Positions 27,101 to 36,448 of a stretch of 50,591 nucleotides of DNA are shown here, piece after piece. Origin of the DNA: Vallitalea sp. (GTDB taxonomy: Bacteria > Bacillota > Clostridia > Lachnospirales > Vallitaleaceae); contig NZ_JAOARO010000013.1 in NCBI RefSeq assembly GCF_025211055.1, positions 1-50,591 on the forward strand. The letters are read 5' to 3'. The notes under the pieces are model-generated. The model worked only from the letters and a program-made list of their open reading frames with translations. It searched no databases and was not told the DNA's origin. The translations under genes and the position numbers were made by a program. Within the stretch, counting starts at the first letter, position 1; each line of letters opens with the position of its first letter.

Positions 27101-28395
27101 TTCACCTTCAAGCACTTCATATCTTGTCCGCCAATATCTAATATAAATTCCACTCCTGGCAAAAATCCTTCTGCTGCCTTATAATGTGCAACTGTCTCAA
27201 TTTCCCCTATATCTATTTTTAACGCACTTTTTATTAATCCTTCTCCATATCCTGTAACAGCTGTTTTAACAATCTTAGCACCATTAGGCAGTTTATTATA
27301 TATGTCCTTTAGAACATCTATTACAATCTTTAATGGTCGTCCCTCATTACTGTTATAATAGCTATAAAGTATCTCATGATTGTCTCCCATCAGAATTATT
27401 TTTGTAGTCGTTGACCCAGCATCTATTCCTAGATAGCATTTTCCTATGTAATCAGATAAATCCTTTCTAGGTACGCTATCTCTTGTATGTCTTTTTCTAA
27501 ATTCATTTAATTCATTGGTATCCCTAAATAACGCTCTTAATCTTTTGACCCCATAATCTGTGCTTTTGTCTAACTCCTCTAATCTATCAAATAATTCCTT
27601 TGTTGTTATGGAATCATGTTTCATTGAATTAATTGCCGCCCCTATAGCAATAAAATAATGGGAATCAAGAGGAAATATGACTTGGTCTTCTTTTAGCTTT
27701 AGGGTTTCAATGAATCTTTTTCTAAGTTCAGACAAAAAATAAAGGGGACCTCCTAGAAAAGCCACATTACCTTTTATAGGTCTGCCACATGCTAGGTTAC
27801 TTATTGTTTGTGTCACAATACTTTGAAAAATGGATACAGCTATATCCTCTTTTGCTGCCCCTTCATTAAGTAATGGTTGTATATCGCTTTTGGCAAATAC
27901 ACCGCATCTTGCCGCAATAGGATATATATTATTGTAGCTCTTTGCCAATTCATTAAGTCCCATTGGATCAGTTTTCAATAACGAAGCCATCTGATCTATA
28001 AATGCACCTGTACCTCCAGCACAAGTACCATTCATCCTTTGTTCAACACCATTAGTGAAATAAATTATCTTAGCATCTTCTCCACCAAGTTCAATAGCTA
28101 CATCTGTCTTAGGCGCTAGATTTTCTATAGCCAGACTACATGATATTACTTCTTGAATAAAAGGTATACCTAATTTTTCAGATATCCCAAGTCCTGCTGA
28201 ACCACTGACATTAATTGTTATATCACTGTCATTATATTTATTGTATACCTCTTTAATCAGCTCTTTGACATTTTCTTTTATATCTGAATAGTGTCTCTTA
28301 TATTTACTGAATATTATTTTTTTTTGTTGATTTAGTACTACAATTTTAATTGTTGTAGAACCTATATCAAAACCAACATGTAAATTTTTTTCCAA
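24142..28395 (-). CDS. fused acyl-CoA dehydratase activase/dehydratase-like protein (two ASKHA domains + DUF2229 + HgdB-like region)
   Basis: 1417 residues from a TTG start eight bases after GGAGA. Two BadF/BcrA-type ASKHA ATPase domains come first, at about 1-265 ([32 protein letters not shown]) and about 320-580 ([29 protein letters not shown]). A cysteine cluster follows near 602-612 ([10 protein letters not shown]). Then come a DUF2229-type region (about 675-870) and a C-terminal HgdB/BcrB-like part with TCYPS near 1057 and [10 protein letters not shown] near 1352. Activases of this group couple ATP hydrolysis to low-potential electron transfer into a dehydratase or double-cubane-cluster partner. 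Here activase and acceptor-like parts lie in one chain. The substrate is unknown. It is a single-gene unit. Confidence 0.88.
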   Translation of the reverse strand: MEKNLHVGFDIGSTTIKIVVLNQQKKIIFSKYKRHYSDIKENVKELIKEVYNKYNDSDITINVSGSAGLGISEKLGIPFIQEVISCSLAIENLAPKTDVAIELGGEDAKIIYFTNGVEQRMNGTCAGGTGAFIDQMASLLKTDPMGLNELAKSYNNIYPIAARCGVFAKSDIQPLLNEGAAKEDIAVSIFQSIVTQTISNLACGRPIKGNVAFLGGPLYFLSELRKRFIETLKLKEDQVIFPLDSHYFIAIGAAINSMKHDSITTKELFDRLEELDKSTDYGVKRLRALFRDTNELNEFRKRHTRDSVPRKDLSDYIGKCYLGIDAGSTTTKIILMGDNHEILYSYYNSNEGRPLKIVIDVLKDIYNKLPNGAKIVKTAVTGYGEGLIKSALKIDIGEIETVAHYKAAEGFLPGVEFILDIGGQDMKCLKVKNGVIENIMLNEACSSGCGSFLETFAESLNLTIEEFSQKALFAEEPVDLGSRCTVFMNSRVKQAQKEGATIGDISAGLSYSLINNALQKVIKIKNPEEMGEKIIVQGGTFYNDAVLRSFELISGRQVVRPEIAGMMGAYGCALIAKERYTKGEVTSLLTKDKLNSFNRKIHHRRCGLCANNCLLTINEFEDDRSFVSGNRCERGSGASYIEENLPNLYQYKLQRLFSYKPISKDKAKAVIGIPRVMNIYQNYPLWFTFFTELGFRVLISPRSNKKIYEKGMETIPSESACYPAKITHGHIMSLIEKQVDMIFYPCIFYEKKEFASSDNNLNCALVISYPEVIKNNMKILEEKNIKFLDPFLTLDNKNALAKVLHETFKDYGVDKKEVDRALKIAWDENEAFKEDIRKKGEETLEYLKETGKKGIVLCGRPYHIDPEINHGIPELINNLGMAVLTEDSVAHLGKINNPLRVVDQWTYHSRTYRAASFVTTTDYLEIVQLNSFGCGLDAIATDMVAEILENNNKLYTLIKIDEVNNLGAARIRLRSLKAAMDERQKNRITSIHVKDFYKKRIFTQEMKKTHTILAPQLSPIHFELLEEAINSCGYNLKILPHVNEKVLKEGLKYVNNDTCYPSILIVGQILCALKYGNYDRNNTSVIISQTGGVCRATNYIAIIRKALQDAGFSDIPVLSLNAVGYEKNPGFKLNLTMINRMIMSILYGDLFMQLIYRTRPYEKIKGSTKRLHDKWKKICIDNITNDSKLRPDIIRGIVDDFDKIPLYDVRIPKIGLTGEIFVKFNPFSNNQIVKMIEKEGGEAVVPDLIDFFLYSVYNSKFKSRYLGKSKVKALACDIAIKYVEAFRRHQREALKNSNRFQNSRTIGQLARGAENILSLGNHAGEGWFLTAEMVELLESGVKNIICMQPFACLPNHVTGKGMLRALKERYPEANLLTVDYDPGASEVNQLNRIKLMFAVAFKDLENTEKIVGKKKIK

Positions 28396-28504
28396 TATAA
28401 ATCTCTCCTATTTTACATTTTGGTAAACCACTCATTGGTTTTACCATTATATAGATAATTCCCTTTTTTGTTGAAACTTATAATAGGAGAGTTAAATTTA
28501 ACAT

Positions 28505-28528
28505 AAAACAACCACCTTACGGTGGTTG
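28505..28528 (-). terminator. intrinsic terminator of the alpha-2-macroglobulin-like gene
   Basis: CAACCACC (28509-28516) and GGTGGTTG (28521-28528) with a four-base loop. On the minus strand it is followed by TTTTA. It lies 14 bases after the stop of the 1665-codon gene. Confidence 0.85.
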
Positions 28529-28542
28529 CCTAATAATATAGT

Positions 28543-31500
28543 CTACTTAGTTATTGCTATTTCATTAGTATCTGATATCTTAATACTTTCTTTTACCTTA
28601 TTACCAGAAACAATAGTTCCATCTGCTTTATAAGTTCCTGGTGTAACAACTCTAGCATAATAGTATAATTCCTCATCATATTCATAATTCTTACTAATAT
28701 GCATTGTTACTTTTTGACCTTCAACATCTTTATAATAGTACCACCCATCATGACGAAGACCAAAATTCCCTGAATATTCAATAGGTACAAGACCTGATGG
28801 TGCATAATCAGTAACAGTATAATACTTATCAATAGCATTTTTATCAATATCCACATCTATGACTACTTTAACTATATCAGATTGATTGAATGTATTAGTC
28901 TTTTTGCCTGTAGCATAATTATAATATTCTCTCTTAACTGTTAAATTATCATCTTGTTTACTATTATTAATTAATGCTTTATTGTAAACTGCTATTAATG
29001 CCACATCTCCCTCTACACTATTAACCTTGAACTGATTAAGATTAGCAGAAGGTATATCAATGGTTATAGGCCAACCATCTTTAATTACTTTTTCATAAGC
29101 TATTCCTTGATAAGTATAAGTTATTTTTGGTTTTTTGGTACTTACTTTGTCTATCTCACCTATTATATAAGTTAATTTCTCACTGTTCACTAGTATTTCT
29201 TTTGAATAAGTTGTAGTCACATATTCATAATATAAATCTTTGTCATCCATATCTAACTTAGAAGCCAACATCATCATAAGAGCTGTATACTCTAAGTATT
29301 TATCTTCTGATTTTCCATAATTTATTCTTTTTACTGTTTTATACTCTTCTTCATACTCTGCTATCTTATTATCATATATGTTAGTTGCTTTATAGCTGTC
29401 ACCAAGTTCACTATATGCAAGTGATAGATATAGATAATCTTTTAGATTAAGATTAGATATTTTCTCTATCTTCTGAATATCTAATAATACTGGGTCTCCT
29501 AAAATTGCTAATCCATAAAGGGCTACTGCCTTGTTTCTGCTTTTATCGTTACCTAATTCGTTGTATAAATACTTTTTAACTTTTTCTGTGTTTATATCAT
29601 CTTTTATTATAGGTAATAACTTAACAGTTGTTTCTATATCGCTTTCAGCATATGGAAGTATTGCGAACCCACCATCACTTACTTGATAATCAGATATTTT
29701 AACCTCATCTTTTAAAATATCTTTCATATCGAATGTATCAGTAATCATTTTGCTTGCCATGTAAGACAAATATTTTTGATCTATCCTCTTACCACCATTG
29801 TACATAAGGGAATAAAGCTCAGGTACGAATTTACCTCTTCCTTTATCAACCATTGTTAAATTAGTAATACCTCTATCGTTAGTCTTGATTTTCATACCCT
29901 TAACTAAATCATAGTAATCTGCTACTTTCATCTCATGGTATGTCTTTACTACATTTATTGTCTGTTTGATACCATCAGTATTGCCTGATTCTGAAATTGC
30001 CTTTACTACTATATCATAGGTTCCTTCTTCCTTCATCTCCCATAGAGGAATATTGACTCTTTCAAAGGTTTTTCCAGTAGCTGTTACTTCATAATCCGTT
30101 CCTTCTGCTGTTACTTGATATTTAACATTTTCTCCTTCTTTTAATTCTTTTCCATATACACTAACCCCTATATATGGTTTATCCCCTACTAAATATGTCT
30201 TGTTAAGACTTGTGTTTATGAAATATGGTAATGATACTATAAGTTCTTCTTTATTAGACCCAGCCTTTAATGTTTTGGAAATGCCTGCAAATGTCATACG
30301 CCATGAAGTTACATTATCAGGTAATCTAAATGTGAATGTTCCCTCACCGTTTTCATCCAATTTAATTGTCCTGAACAATGCGGTATCTTTAAATACTGAT
30401 CTTACATAAACATCAGCTGAATCAGATTTAGTATTCATCATCATTGGAGATTCGCTAACAGCTTCATCGCAACTTTTTTCTGTATCCATACCAAATCTTA
30501 ATCCAAAATGGTTCATGTTATTACTCATGTTGTTATGTGAACTATAAGTGCTGCCAATACCTCCATGAACCCATTGGTATAATTCTTCTAATGTATCTAT
30601 TTCATTATCATTTAATTTCAATAATGCTTCGTCAACTAGACTAGCATTTACATATACATCTTTTGCAGGTATATTTTTATTTTCTTCTTTTGAATATATC
30701 ATAGCTTTCAATGAGACTTTACACAAATCTCCAGGTTTATAGTTATCTTTATCTGTCTTGGCAGTAAATATAATCCTGTTTTTTTCAAAATCTAATCTTG
30801 GAGAAAAACTCTCAGCTTCTACGTATGTTTTACCATTAAAGTATATTCCCCTAATCTCTACATTTGGTATAGAACTTTCATCAAATATTTTTTTATACTC
30901 TGGAGAATTATTGACTTCATAATCCTTTATTCCATTTTGAGCTGTTACATATAGAAAACTACCTTTTTCTAATATCTTATCCTTATTGACAAACTTGATA
31001 TTCATTTCTTCTTCAACGTAATAAGAATCTTTATCAGTTTTTAACATATAGCGGTCTTCCATATTTTCACTTGAATTAGGAGGATTCGGCATCCTATAAT
31101 TTCCAAAGTATTGGCTGAATTTCATTTTTCTACCATGAGAATCAACTGTGTTAAGTTCTGCAGTATAATAGCAATCTCTTACATCTGGTAAGACTACCTT
31201 AATCTCTGCTTTTCCATCTTTATCTGTTACTAACACGACATCTTTTACTTTAGTGGTTTCTTTATAATATTCATATTGCTTTCTTACAACTTTATTGATG
31301 AAATCATAATACTCGCCTATTTCTTTTCTCTTCCATTCATTTTTGTATACTGTTCCTGTTATCTTTTGACCTTCTTTAGCTTCACCTAAATAATCATTAT
31401 AATCTTTGGCAGTATCATTATTCAGTCTAGTCAAATCGTATTTATTTACTTGAACAGCTAGAGTACCTTTTTTTCCTTCTATATGGCTGTCAATATCTAC

Positions 31501-33540
31501 ATTGATATCATTTATGAATACCCTTACATCTTCACTTCCATAGATTTCACCAGATTCTGGAAGCTGTGCGTAAGCATTTATTCTAATCCTTTTGATACCT
31601 TGAGTTCCGTCTACATATTTGGGAGTGTAAGAAACACTAACATTTCCTTTTTTATCAGATGTCATTGTTCCATTTTTATGTTCAAAACCATTGATATTAT
31701 AGTTAACATCAAGATTAGAAACGGGTGTTCCTTCAAAAAATAATGTATTGATATCAAAATTCACTACTTCATTAAGGAATATGGCTTCTTTGTCTTTTGA
31801 AAGCTCAATCTTATATGCTGGTTTTACATAATTCTTAACATCAATATAACTTGTTGATATAACCTGATCTTTTTGTTTAACAGATATCTGATAGCTACCT
31901 TCTTCTAGATTAGGTAATTTGATTTTGCCATTATAAAAACCATTATCAGTTTCTATAGTTGTTTTTTCGTATGGCATCTCATCAGAGAATGGTAAGTAAT
32001 CCCAGTAGAACCATCCTCCTTGTGATATTTCTACAGTGATATCTTTTATCTTCTCGTCTTCATATCTATTCTGTAGAAATCCCCAGAATTCAACTGTATC
32101 GTCAGGCTTATACATGCCTCTGTCTGTTTGGAAGTACTTCCAATAATATTTACTTGCAGAATCTCTACCATACATAGCAAAATCTACTAATACTGCACTT
32201 TTGTTACCTGCTTCTATTTTGTATATGGTATTTTCTGTTTTATCATTATTCTTTCTATTAATTTCTACGATACCTTTTTCATTGCTTTTATAAGTTTCTT
32301 TTCCTTCATATAATGTTACAACACCATTATTAACTGGTTTACCTGTTTTCAAATCATTCAACCATAAGATATTTCTACTATCTATAGAAGGATTATTGGA
32401 GTTCCCTGTTGTATTTGCATCTCTGTACAAAATCATATCTCTTTCACCAGAACTCATATAGTAAAAACTAAGGTCTGTTACTTGTACGAATGTTTGGAAA
32501 GTAATATCTTCCCAGCTGCAATCTATTATATAATATCCATTTGGTAATTTATCAGGTAGATTAATAAATTTTTGATTATAGTCTTCAATATCTATAGGCT
32601 GCTTATAATCCATGACTTTTGAAAGACCTTTTGTCTCAATCTTTTCATCTTCATGTCCAAAATAAGACCATCTTGGTATTTTATTATATTTGCTTATAGC
32701 CTCAGCAAAATCATCCATGGATTTGTAAGAGTAAACATTAACTGATATTGGCGTTTTCGCTAATTTTTCATTATAAATATAATAATCCATTGGAATTATT
32801 GGTTTTTCTGAAGTTGAAAATTCATTTATTATATTCTTGAAATTAAAATAACCATCTGGCTCTTTGTATTCATTATTCTTCTTAGGAGCTGTTTCAAAAC
32901 CGAAAACATAATCCTCTTTTAATACTTGTTCTGATTCATTAAGTTTTAGTCCTTTTTTCAGTGTCACAGTGTAAAGAGTTTTAGGCTCTAAACCACCTTT
33001 TGGAGCAAAGACTACAACATTTCCATGAGTCTCAAATTTTCCATTTACTTTTGGGCTGATTTCAAAAAAATCTTTTACATCAGCATTCTCATGACTAAAA
33101 TAAAACTCTATTCCTGTATTAGTTGGAACATTAACGGATTCATTACGTGGTAATACACCCAGTAATGAGAAATCAGACATTGTTTGGAATGTCCAAGTTA
33201 TATCTTTGAAGCTAAATGTATATAAACTATTTTTTTCTAACTCCTTAGCTAGAGTTATTATGAAACCTTCTTCAGTTTTTTTTGCACTGTATTCTATATC
33301 TCCCTCAATTTTTAAACCTTCTTTAATTTCATTAAGTGCCAAAGACTTGTCATCATCTGCTTTTAACAAGAATGTTGTTTTTGTATTGATTCCTGTACTA
33401 TCAAACTTCTGTGGTATAAGTGCATATCCATTTCTAAATTCCTCTGCGTTCACATCCATTCCTTTATATATGGAACTACCATTAAATAAAGTTATAAAAA
33501 GTACAGCCATCAATACTAAACTCACAACTTTTTTCTTCAT
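28543..33540 (-). CDS. bacterial alpha-2-macroglobulin-like protein lacking the thioester
   Basis: 1665 residues with an N-terminal signal peptide (about 1-32), so it is secreted or surface-held. The first 220 residues hold Ig-like domains (NVPTNTGIEFYFSHEN). A long series of macroglobulin beta domains follows (YWKYFQTDRGMYKPDDTVEFWG is typical, near 463-484), then an A2M-type region with SWRMTFAGISK near 1085, then a helical complement-like domain. Where thioester members carry GCGEQ or GCTEQ, this protein has YNGGKRIDQK near 1245, so no thioester can form. Ordinary partners such as PbpC are absent. Proposed role: protease trapping or surface protection, by family only. Strong ribosome site (AAGGGG). 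Confidence 0.88.
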   Translation of the reverse strand: MKKKVVSLVLMAVLFITLFNGSSIYKGMDVNAEEFRNGYALIPQKFDSTGINTKTTFLLKADDDKSLALNEIKEGLKIEGDIEYSAKKTEEGFIITLAKELEKNSLYTFSFKDITWTFQTMSDFSLLGVLPRNESVNVPTNTGIEFYFSHENADVKDFFEISPKVNGKFETHGNVVVFAPKGGLEPKTLYTVTLKKGLKLNESEQVLKEDYVFGFETAPKKNNEYKEPDGYFNFKNIINEFSTSEKPIIPMDYYIYNEKLAKTPISVNVYSYKSMDDFAEAISKYNKIPRWSYFGHEDEKIETKGLSKVMDYKQPIDIEDYNQKFINLPDKLPNGYYIIDCSWEDITFQTFVQVTDLSFYYMSSGERDMILYRDANTTGNSNNPSIDSRNILWLNDLKTGKPVNNGVVTLYEGKETYKSNEKGIVEINRKNNDKTENTIYKIEAGNKSAVLVDFAMYGRDSASKYYWKYFQTDRGMYKPDDTVEFWGFLQNRYEDEKIKDITVEISQGGWFYWDYLPFSDEMPYEKTTIETDNGFYNGKIKLPNLEEGSYQISVKQKDQVISTSYIDVKNYVKPAYKIELSKDKEAIFLNEVVNFDINTLFFEGTPVSNLDVNYNINGFEHKNGTMTSDKKGNVSVSYTPKYVDGTQGIKRIRINAYAQLPESGEIYGSEDVRVFINDINVDIDSHIEGKKGTLAVQVNKYDLTRLNNDTAKDYNDYLGEAKEGQKITGTVYKNEWKRKEIGEYYDFINKVVRKQYEYYKETTKVKDVVLVTDKDGKAEIKVVLPDVRDCYYTAELNTVDSHGRKMKFSQYFGNYRMPNPPNSSENMEDRYMLKTDKDSYYVEEEMNIKFVNKDKILEKGSFLYVTAQNGIKDYEVNNSPEYKKIFDESSIPNVEIRGIYFNGKTYVEAESFSPRLDFEKNRIIFTAKTDKDNYKPGDLCKVSLKAMIYSKEENKNIPAKDVYVNASLVDEALLKLNDNEIDTLEELYQWVHGGIGSTYSSHNNMSNNMNHFGLRFGMDTEKSCDEAVSESPMMMNTKSDSADVYVRSVFKDTALFRTIKLDENGEGTFTFRLPDNVTSWRMTFAGISKTLKAGSNKEELIVSLPYFINTSLNKTYLVGDKPYIGVSVYGKELKEGENVKYQVTAEGTDYEVTATGKTFERVNIPLWEMKEEGTYDIVVKAISESGNTDGIKQTINVVKTYHEMKVADYYDLVKGMKIKTNDRGITNLTMVDKGRGKFVPELYSLMYNGGKRIDQKYLSYMASKMITDTFDMKDILKDEVKISDYQVSDGGFAILPYAESDIETTVKLLPIIKDDINTEKVKKYLYNELGNDKSRNKAVALYGLAILGDPVLLDIQKIEKISNLNLKDYLYLSLAYSELGDSYKATNIYDNKIAEYEEEYKTVKRINYGKSEDKYLEYTALMMMLASKLDMDDKDLYYEYVTTTYSKEILVNSEKLTYIIGEIDKVSTKKPKITYTYQGIAYEKVIKDGWPITIDIPSANLNQFKVNSVEGDVALIAVYNKALINNSKQDDNLTVKREYYNYATGKKTNTFNQSDIVKVVIDVDIDKNAIDKYYTVTDYAPSGLVPIEYSGNFGLRHDGWYYYKDVEGQKVTMHISKNYEYDEELYYYARVVTPGTYKADGTIVSGNKVKESIKISDTNEIAITK

Positions 33541-33702
33541 TACTCATTCCCCTTTCTTAACTATCATAATTAATCAAGTTTAGTAAATGGCAATAATGTC
33601 ATTTATTTTTAACTTATATATCTTAGACGTAAACATTAAAATAAAGTTCCATATTTTGATAAAAATATAATAAAATATTGAATTGGTTAATAGATATGCT
33701 GA

Positions 33703-34221
33703 TTATAAATATTTTTCCATCCTTATGTCTTCTCTCCACTTACCTTCATAATAAACAAAATTCTTGACTCTAGCAAATTCTTCGTAACCTATTTTTTCAT
33801 AGAAAGCCCTTGCTCGTTTATTGTATTCAAAAACACCTAACTCAATGCGTTTCATTCCTAACATTCTACATTCCTCTTCTAAAAAATCCATAGCCTTAAG
33901 AGCTACTCCTTTACCTCTATACTCTTTTTCACCTATACAGATACTGATCCAGCCTGTATTCTTCTCTTTTTTCTTAACATGTGGTGGATCAATCATGATA
34001 GATAGATCTCCTATAGGTTTTGTACCATCTTTTATCAAATAAATGTGTTTATCATTACCACCAGCGTTTTTAAATAATTCTTTTGGTTCACGGTCTGGCA
34101 TTTCACCTTCTGTTAAATTGGCTCCAATAAAATATTTTATTTCTGGATCGTTGCTCCATTTTGCAATATATTCAAATGGTTCTATTTGTTTTTTGTCAAT
34201 TTCTTCAAATGTTATTTTCAT
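33703..34221 (-). CDS. GNAT-family N-acetyltransferase (RimJ/RimL/AAC(6') type)
   Basis: 172 residues, one GNAT domain. The acetyl-CoA binding loop is read as GEKEYRGKGVALKAMDFL near residue 93, and the C-terminal FEYNKRARAFYEKIGYEE is typical of RimJ/RimL-like members. Substrate cannot be deduced; related enzymes acetylate ribosomal proteins, amino acids or aminoglycosides. Ribosome site AGAGGTAA before the ATG. It is a single gene next to a decayed amidohydrolase. Confidence 0.85.
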   Translation of the reverse strand: MKITFEEIDKKQIEPFEYIAKWSNDPEIKYFIGANLTEGEMPDREPKELFKNAGGNDKHIYLIKDGTKPIGDLSIMIDPPHVKKKEKNTGWISICIGEKEYRGKGVALKAMDFLEEECRMLGMKRIELGVFEYNKRARAFYEKIGYEEFARVKNFVYYEGKWREDIRMEKYL

Positions 34222-34271
34222 AGTTTTACCTCTCTAGTATTTGATATTAATATTATATCATAAATTATGGT

Positions 34272-34421
34272 CTACAAGCTGAATACTCTTTTTGCATTAT
34301 TATAGAAAACATCTTTATAATATTTTTTTGGTAAGAGTTTTTTAACAAACTCAATATACGCCTTAGTGTCTACCAAAGGCCAATCAGAACCATATAGTAT
34401 CTTGTTCTTCCTGTATTGTAT
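34272..34421 (-). pseudogene. C-terminal remnant of an amidohydrolase
   Basis: The 49 codons that precede the stop at 34272-34274 encode the tail of a TIM-barrel amidohydrolase (amidohydrolase_2 family). KILYGSDWPLVDTKAYIEF contains the conserved G-S/T-D-W-P strand with the metal-binding aspartate, and the end YYKDVFYNNAKRVFSL is the typical terminal helix. The front of the gene is missing and there is no start codon or ribosome site. The fragment is in the same frame as the preceding gene and is separated from it only by one TAG. This suggests a deletion joined the two. Confidence 0.75.
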
Positions 34422-34904
34422 CTAGTGTAAATTCACCATCAATAATTTATCCTTAATGTTACCTTTGTATTTAAGATGATTCGTTATATTTTTATCTTCT
34501 ATTCCTTTAATCTCTATATCAAGATTTTTCTCACTCTTATTAATGCACTCATACTGCACCTTATAATCATTACCGATAACTAAATCTTTTTTATCCACTC
34601 TTGCCTTTATTTTATAGTCATCTGTTTCAATACAAGTCAAACCTCTACCATTTTTCTCGAATTCCATCTTAAGAGTGATTCCATCTTTTTCCCACATGTA
34701 TTCATAATATTCGAAGTCACCTTCACTTCTGCCGTCACTTTCAATCTTAATCTCCCTTACACTGTCATCATACCAATCAAAAGTATTGAAGTATTCTTTA
34801 ACAGCTTCAGTACGCATGACATATGGCATAAATAAGATGAGTACTTCCATCTCTTCTTTCCCAGAAGAATCCACATTTTTTATAAACTGGTACAGCTTTA
34901 TCAT
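34422..34904 (-). CDS. hypothetical protein, possibly altered at the C-terminus by a deletion
   Basis: 160 residues, mostly beta-strand by composition, with no signal peptide or membrane segment; I do not recognise it. The sequence alternates charged and aromatic residues (EYYEYMWEKDGITLKMEFEK), like a small immunity-type or lipocalin-like fold, which is only an impression. Ribosome site AGGGGGCAAGG. Its TAG stop lies directly against the amidohydrolase remnant in the same frame. Its last residues may therefore have been created by the same deletion. Two tandem terminators stand upstream of it, so its expression may depend on read-through. Confidence 0.55.
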   Translation of the reverse strand: MIKLYQFIKNVDSSGKEEMEVLILFMPYVMRTEAVKEYFNTFDWYDDSVREIKIESDGRSEGDFEYYEYMWEKDGITLKMEFEKNGRGLTCIETDDYKIKARVDKKDLVIGNDYKVQYECINKSEKNLDIEIKGIEDKNITNHLKYKGNIKDKLLMVNLH

Positions 34905-34975
34905 TACCTTGCCCCCTTCTAATTCTTAAAAACTGGATAAAAAAATAAGCCATATTATCTACAGCTTTGTATAAT

Positions 34976-35002
34976 AAAAAAAACTGTAGTGTAAACTACA
35001 GT
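34976..35002 (-). terminator. second of two tandem terminators
   Basis: Minus strand: ACTGTAGT (34995-35002 read in reverse) with ACTACAGT (34983-34990), four-base loop, then eight T (34976-34983). It stands 72 bases before the start of the 160-residue gene. Confidence 0.8.
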
Positions 35003-35028
35003 AATCTTACTAATATTAATTAATATAT

Positions 35029-35053
35029 AAAAACTGTAGGTCTGTACCTACAG
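35029..35053 (-). terminator. first of two tandem terminators
   Basis: Minus strand: CTGTAGGT (35046-35053) pairs with ACCTACAG (35034-35041) around a four-base loop, then five T (35029-35033). Its 5' arm could equally pair with an identical ACCTACAG inside the small gene upstream (35095-35102), so the hairpin may be conditional. Confidence 0.7.
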
Positions 35054-35076
35054 CTAAATATAACTTATTATTATAA

Positions 35077-35163
35077 CTAGACAGCATCCTTCAACTGTAG
35101 GTCATGTTGTTCAATTATATTATATTGTTTGTTTTTCCCGGTATTTATATTAGTTTTTAACAT
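35077..35163 (-). CDS. small protein or leader peptide, 28 residues
   Basis: Short reading frame with a near-perfect ribosome site (AAGGAGG, eight bases before ATG at 35161-35163). The product starts MLKTNINTGKNKQ and ends LQLKDAV; it is polar, with four Asn and three Gln, and has no signal peptide. Its codons for Asp-Leu-Gln contain ACCTACAG (35095-35102), which can pair with the arm of the following terminator. It lies 92 bases after the ATPase/AlaX-like gene on the same strand and probably in the same transcript. It could be a regulatory leader peptide for the next gene, or a small functional product. I found no family match by eye. Confidence 0.5.
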   Translation of the reverse strand: MLKTNINTGKNKQYNIIEQHDLQLKDAV

Positions 35164-35255
35164 TTACATGACCTCCTTTTCACTAATTCTATTTATTTGC
35201 TCATTCATAATATCATGAAAATTATTCTATTTCTAGTATTAATTATATATATATC

Positions 35256-36188
35256 TTATAGATGATACTTCAAGCTATTTAATTCATTAATATTAATTTT
35301 CTCTTCAAAACCTATAATGCCTATTAATGCATAGCTATTAGTCAATGGATTATATTTTAATTCCTTCACCAATTGAAAATGTTCTATTTCAGAAGAATTC
35401 TTTAGATGTATTCTTGGTCCAGTACATGGGAATTTAATATTATCTATAGATATATGATTATCATCAACATAACACACATCAACATTTTTCTTAATAAGTT
35501 CCTTAGTCTTTTCCTCTAGAACATCAATATCTATATTAGGTTTAGTGTCAAATTCTAGAACAAAACCATGTTTTACGTCGTTATGTCCCTCACAATGTTC
35601 AAATCCAAATTGCTTTTCTAGAACAAAACCAGTTAAATCCTCTGCTGTATGAGCCATTCTTCTGTATTTAATTGATTTGTGAACAATATTTGCGATATCC
35701 CCTGGACATGGACCAAATATACTAGGTCGAGTCACAATAACTTCTTCTCCTATACCAATGATTATATCTGCATTAATATTAAGATATGGATAAAGCAATT
35801 CAAAATGTTCCACAATTACTCTCTTTCCATTATTGATAGCTTCTTTTACTGCATCAGCCAACATATATATCTGTGTAAATGCTGATTCGAATCTAACATC
35901 AATATGATACGTATGACTACTAAAGAAACCTGTATCCACTCCATCTAATAATGGTAGAGGTCTTACATTAACTCCGTCGTCATCATTGGTGAGTTCAAGT
36001 CCCGGAAACATGCCTTTAATAAAAACCGATTTTCCAGCTCCTGCATCCCCAATAACTCCTACAAGATTATCTAGTGGACTCAAATATCTCTGTGATATCT
36101 GATGACCTAGATTCAATAATCTTTTCCTACCCCTAGGTGCAAAATAAACGGAATACATTAACGCTTCCTGTAATAATGTTATAGCCAT
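35256..36188 (-). CDS. P-loop protein with a C-terminal AlaX-like (tRNA second additional domain) region
   Basis: 310 residues. Walker A GDAGAGKSVFIKG is at about residues 47-59. The following region (FESAFTQIYMLADAVKEAI, RVIVEHFELLYPYL) completes a P-loop NTPase of about 180 residues. From about 185, KYRRMAHTAEDLTGFVLEK and FEHCEGHNDVKHGF resemble the second additional domain of alanyl-tRNA synthetase, where HTAxHx-type motifs bind zinc and edit Ser-tRNA(Ala). Such hybrids are annotated in Clostridia as alanine-tRNA synthetase second additional domain-containing proteins and have no assigned function. It starts within the end of a tiny upstream gene (10-base overlap). Nucleotide-dependent RNA or amino-acid handling is a guess. 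Confidence 0.78.
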   Translation of the reverse strand: MAITLLQEALMYSVYFAPRGRKRLLNLGHQISQRYLSPLDNLVGVIGDAGAGKSVFIKGMFPGLELTNDDDGVNVRPLPLLDGVDTGFFSSHTYHIDVRFESAFTQIYMLADAVKEAINNGKRVIVEHFELLYPYLNINADIIIGIGEEVIVTRPSIFGPCPGDIANIVHKSIKYRRMAHTAEDLTGFVLEKQFGFEHCEGHNDVKHGFVLEFDTKPNIDIDVLEEKTKELIKKNVDVCYVDDNHISIDNIKFPCTGPRIHLKNSSEIEHFQLVKELKYNPLTNSYALIGIIGFEEKININELNSLKYHL

Positions 36189-36289
36189 GATATCACTTCC
36201 TTTACATAATCATCAATAGATGATATATTATTATACTCTATATAATAAATATAGGGTACACATACAGTATCTATATTAAAACTTTTCAT
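36179..36289 (-). CDS. small protein, 36 residues, translationally coupled to the P-loop/AlaX-like gene
   Basis: ATG at 36287-36289 with GAGGTG five bases upstream. The peptide begins MKSFNIDTVCVPYIYYIEY and ends VKEVISWL; it is tyrosine-rich, with no signal peptide. Its stop lies ten bases inside the next gene, and the ribosome site of that gene falls in its last codons. This arrangement favours coupled translation. Function is unknown; it may be a real small subunit or only a coupling device. Confidence 0.5.
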   Translation of the reverse strand: MKSFNIDTVCVPYIYYIEYNNISSIDDYVKEVISWL

Positions 36290-36448
36290 GCTTTCACCTC
36301 ATATCTATTCTTAACAACATAGTATCATGACAAACGTATAATGATACTGTTATTTTAATTATAGATAATAAGATGAGCAAAATCAATAAAGATTTTAATA
36401 TTATTCAACTGTTGTGACCCTATATATCATATAAAATCAATTTAACTG

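Noticed and set aside
26933..27184. Open frames opposite the large genes (for example within the activase and mutase genes)
   Set aside because: They are shadow frames of well-supported genes, without ribosome sites or recognisable products.
28543..33540. Large adhesin
   Set aside because: The domain order and SWRMTFAG-type segment fit alpha-2-macroglobulins; no LPxTG or cell-wall-binding repeats at the C-terminus.
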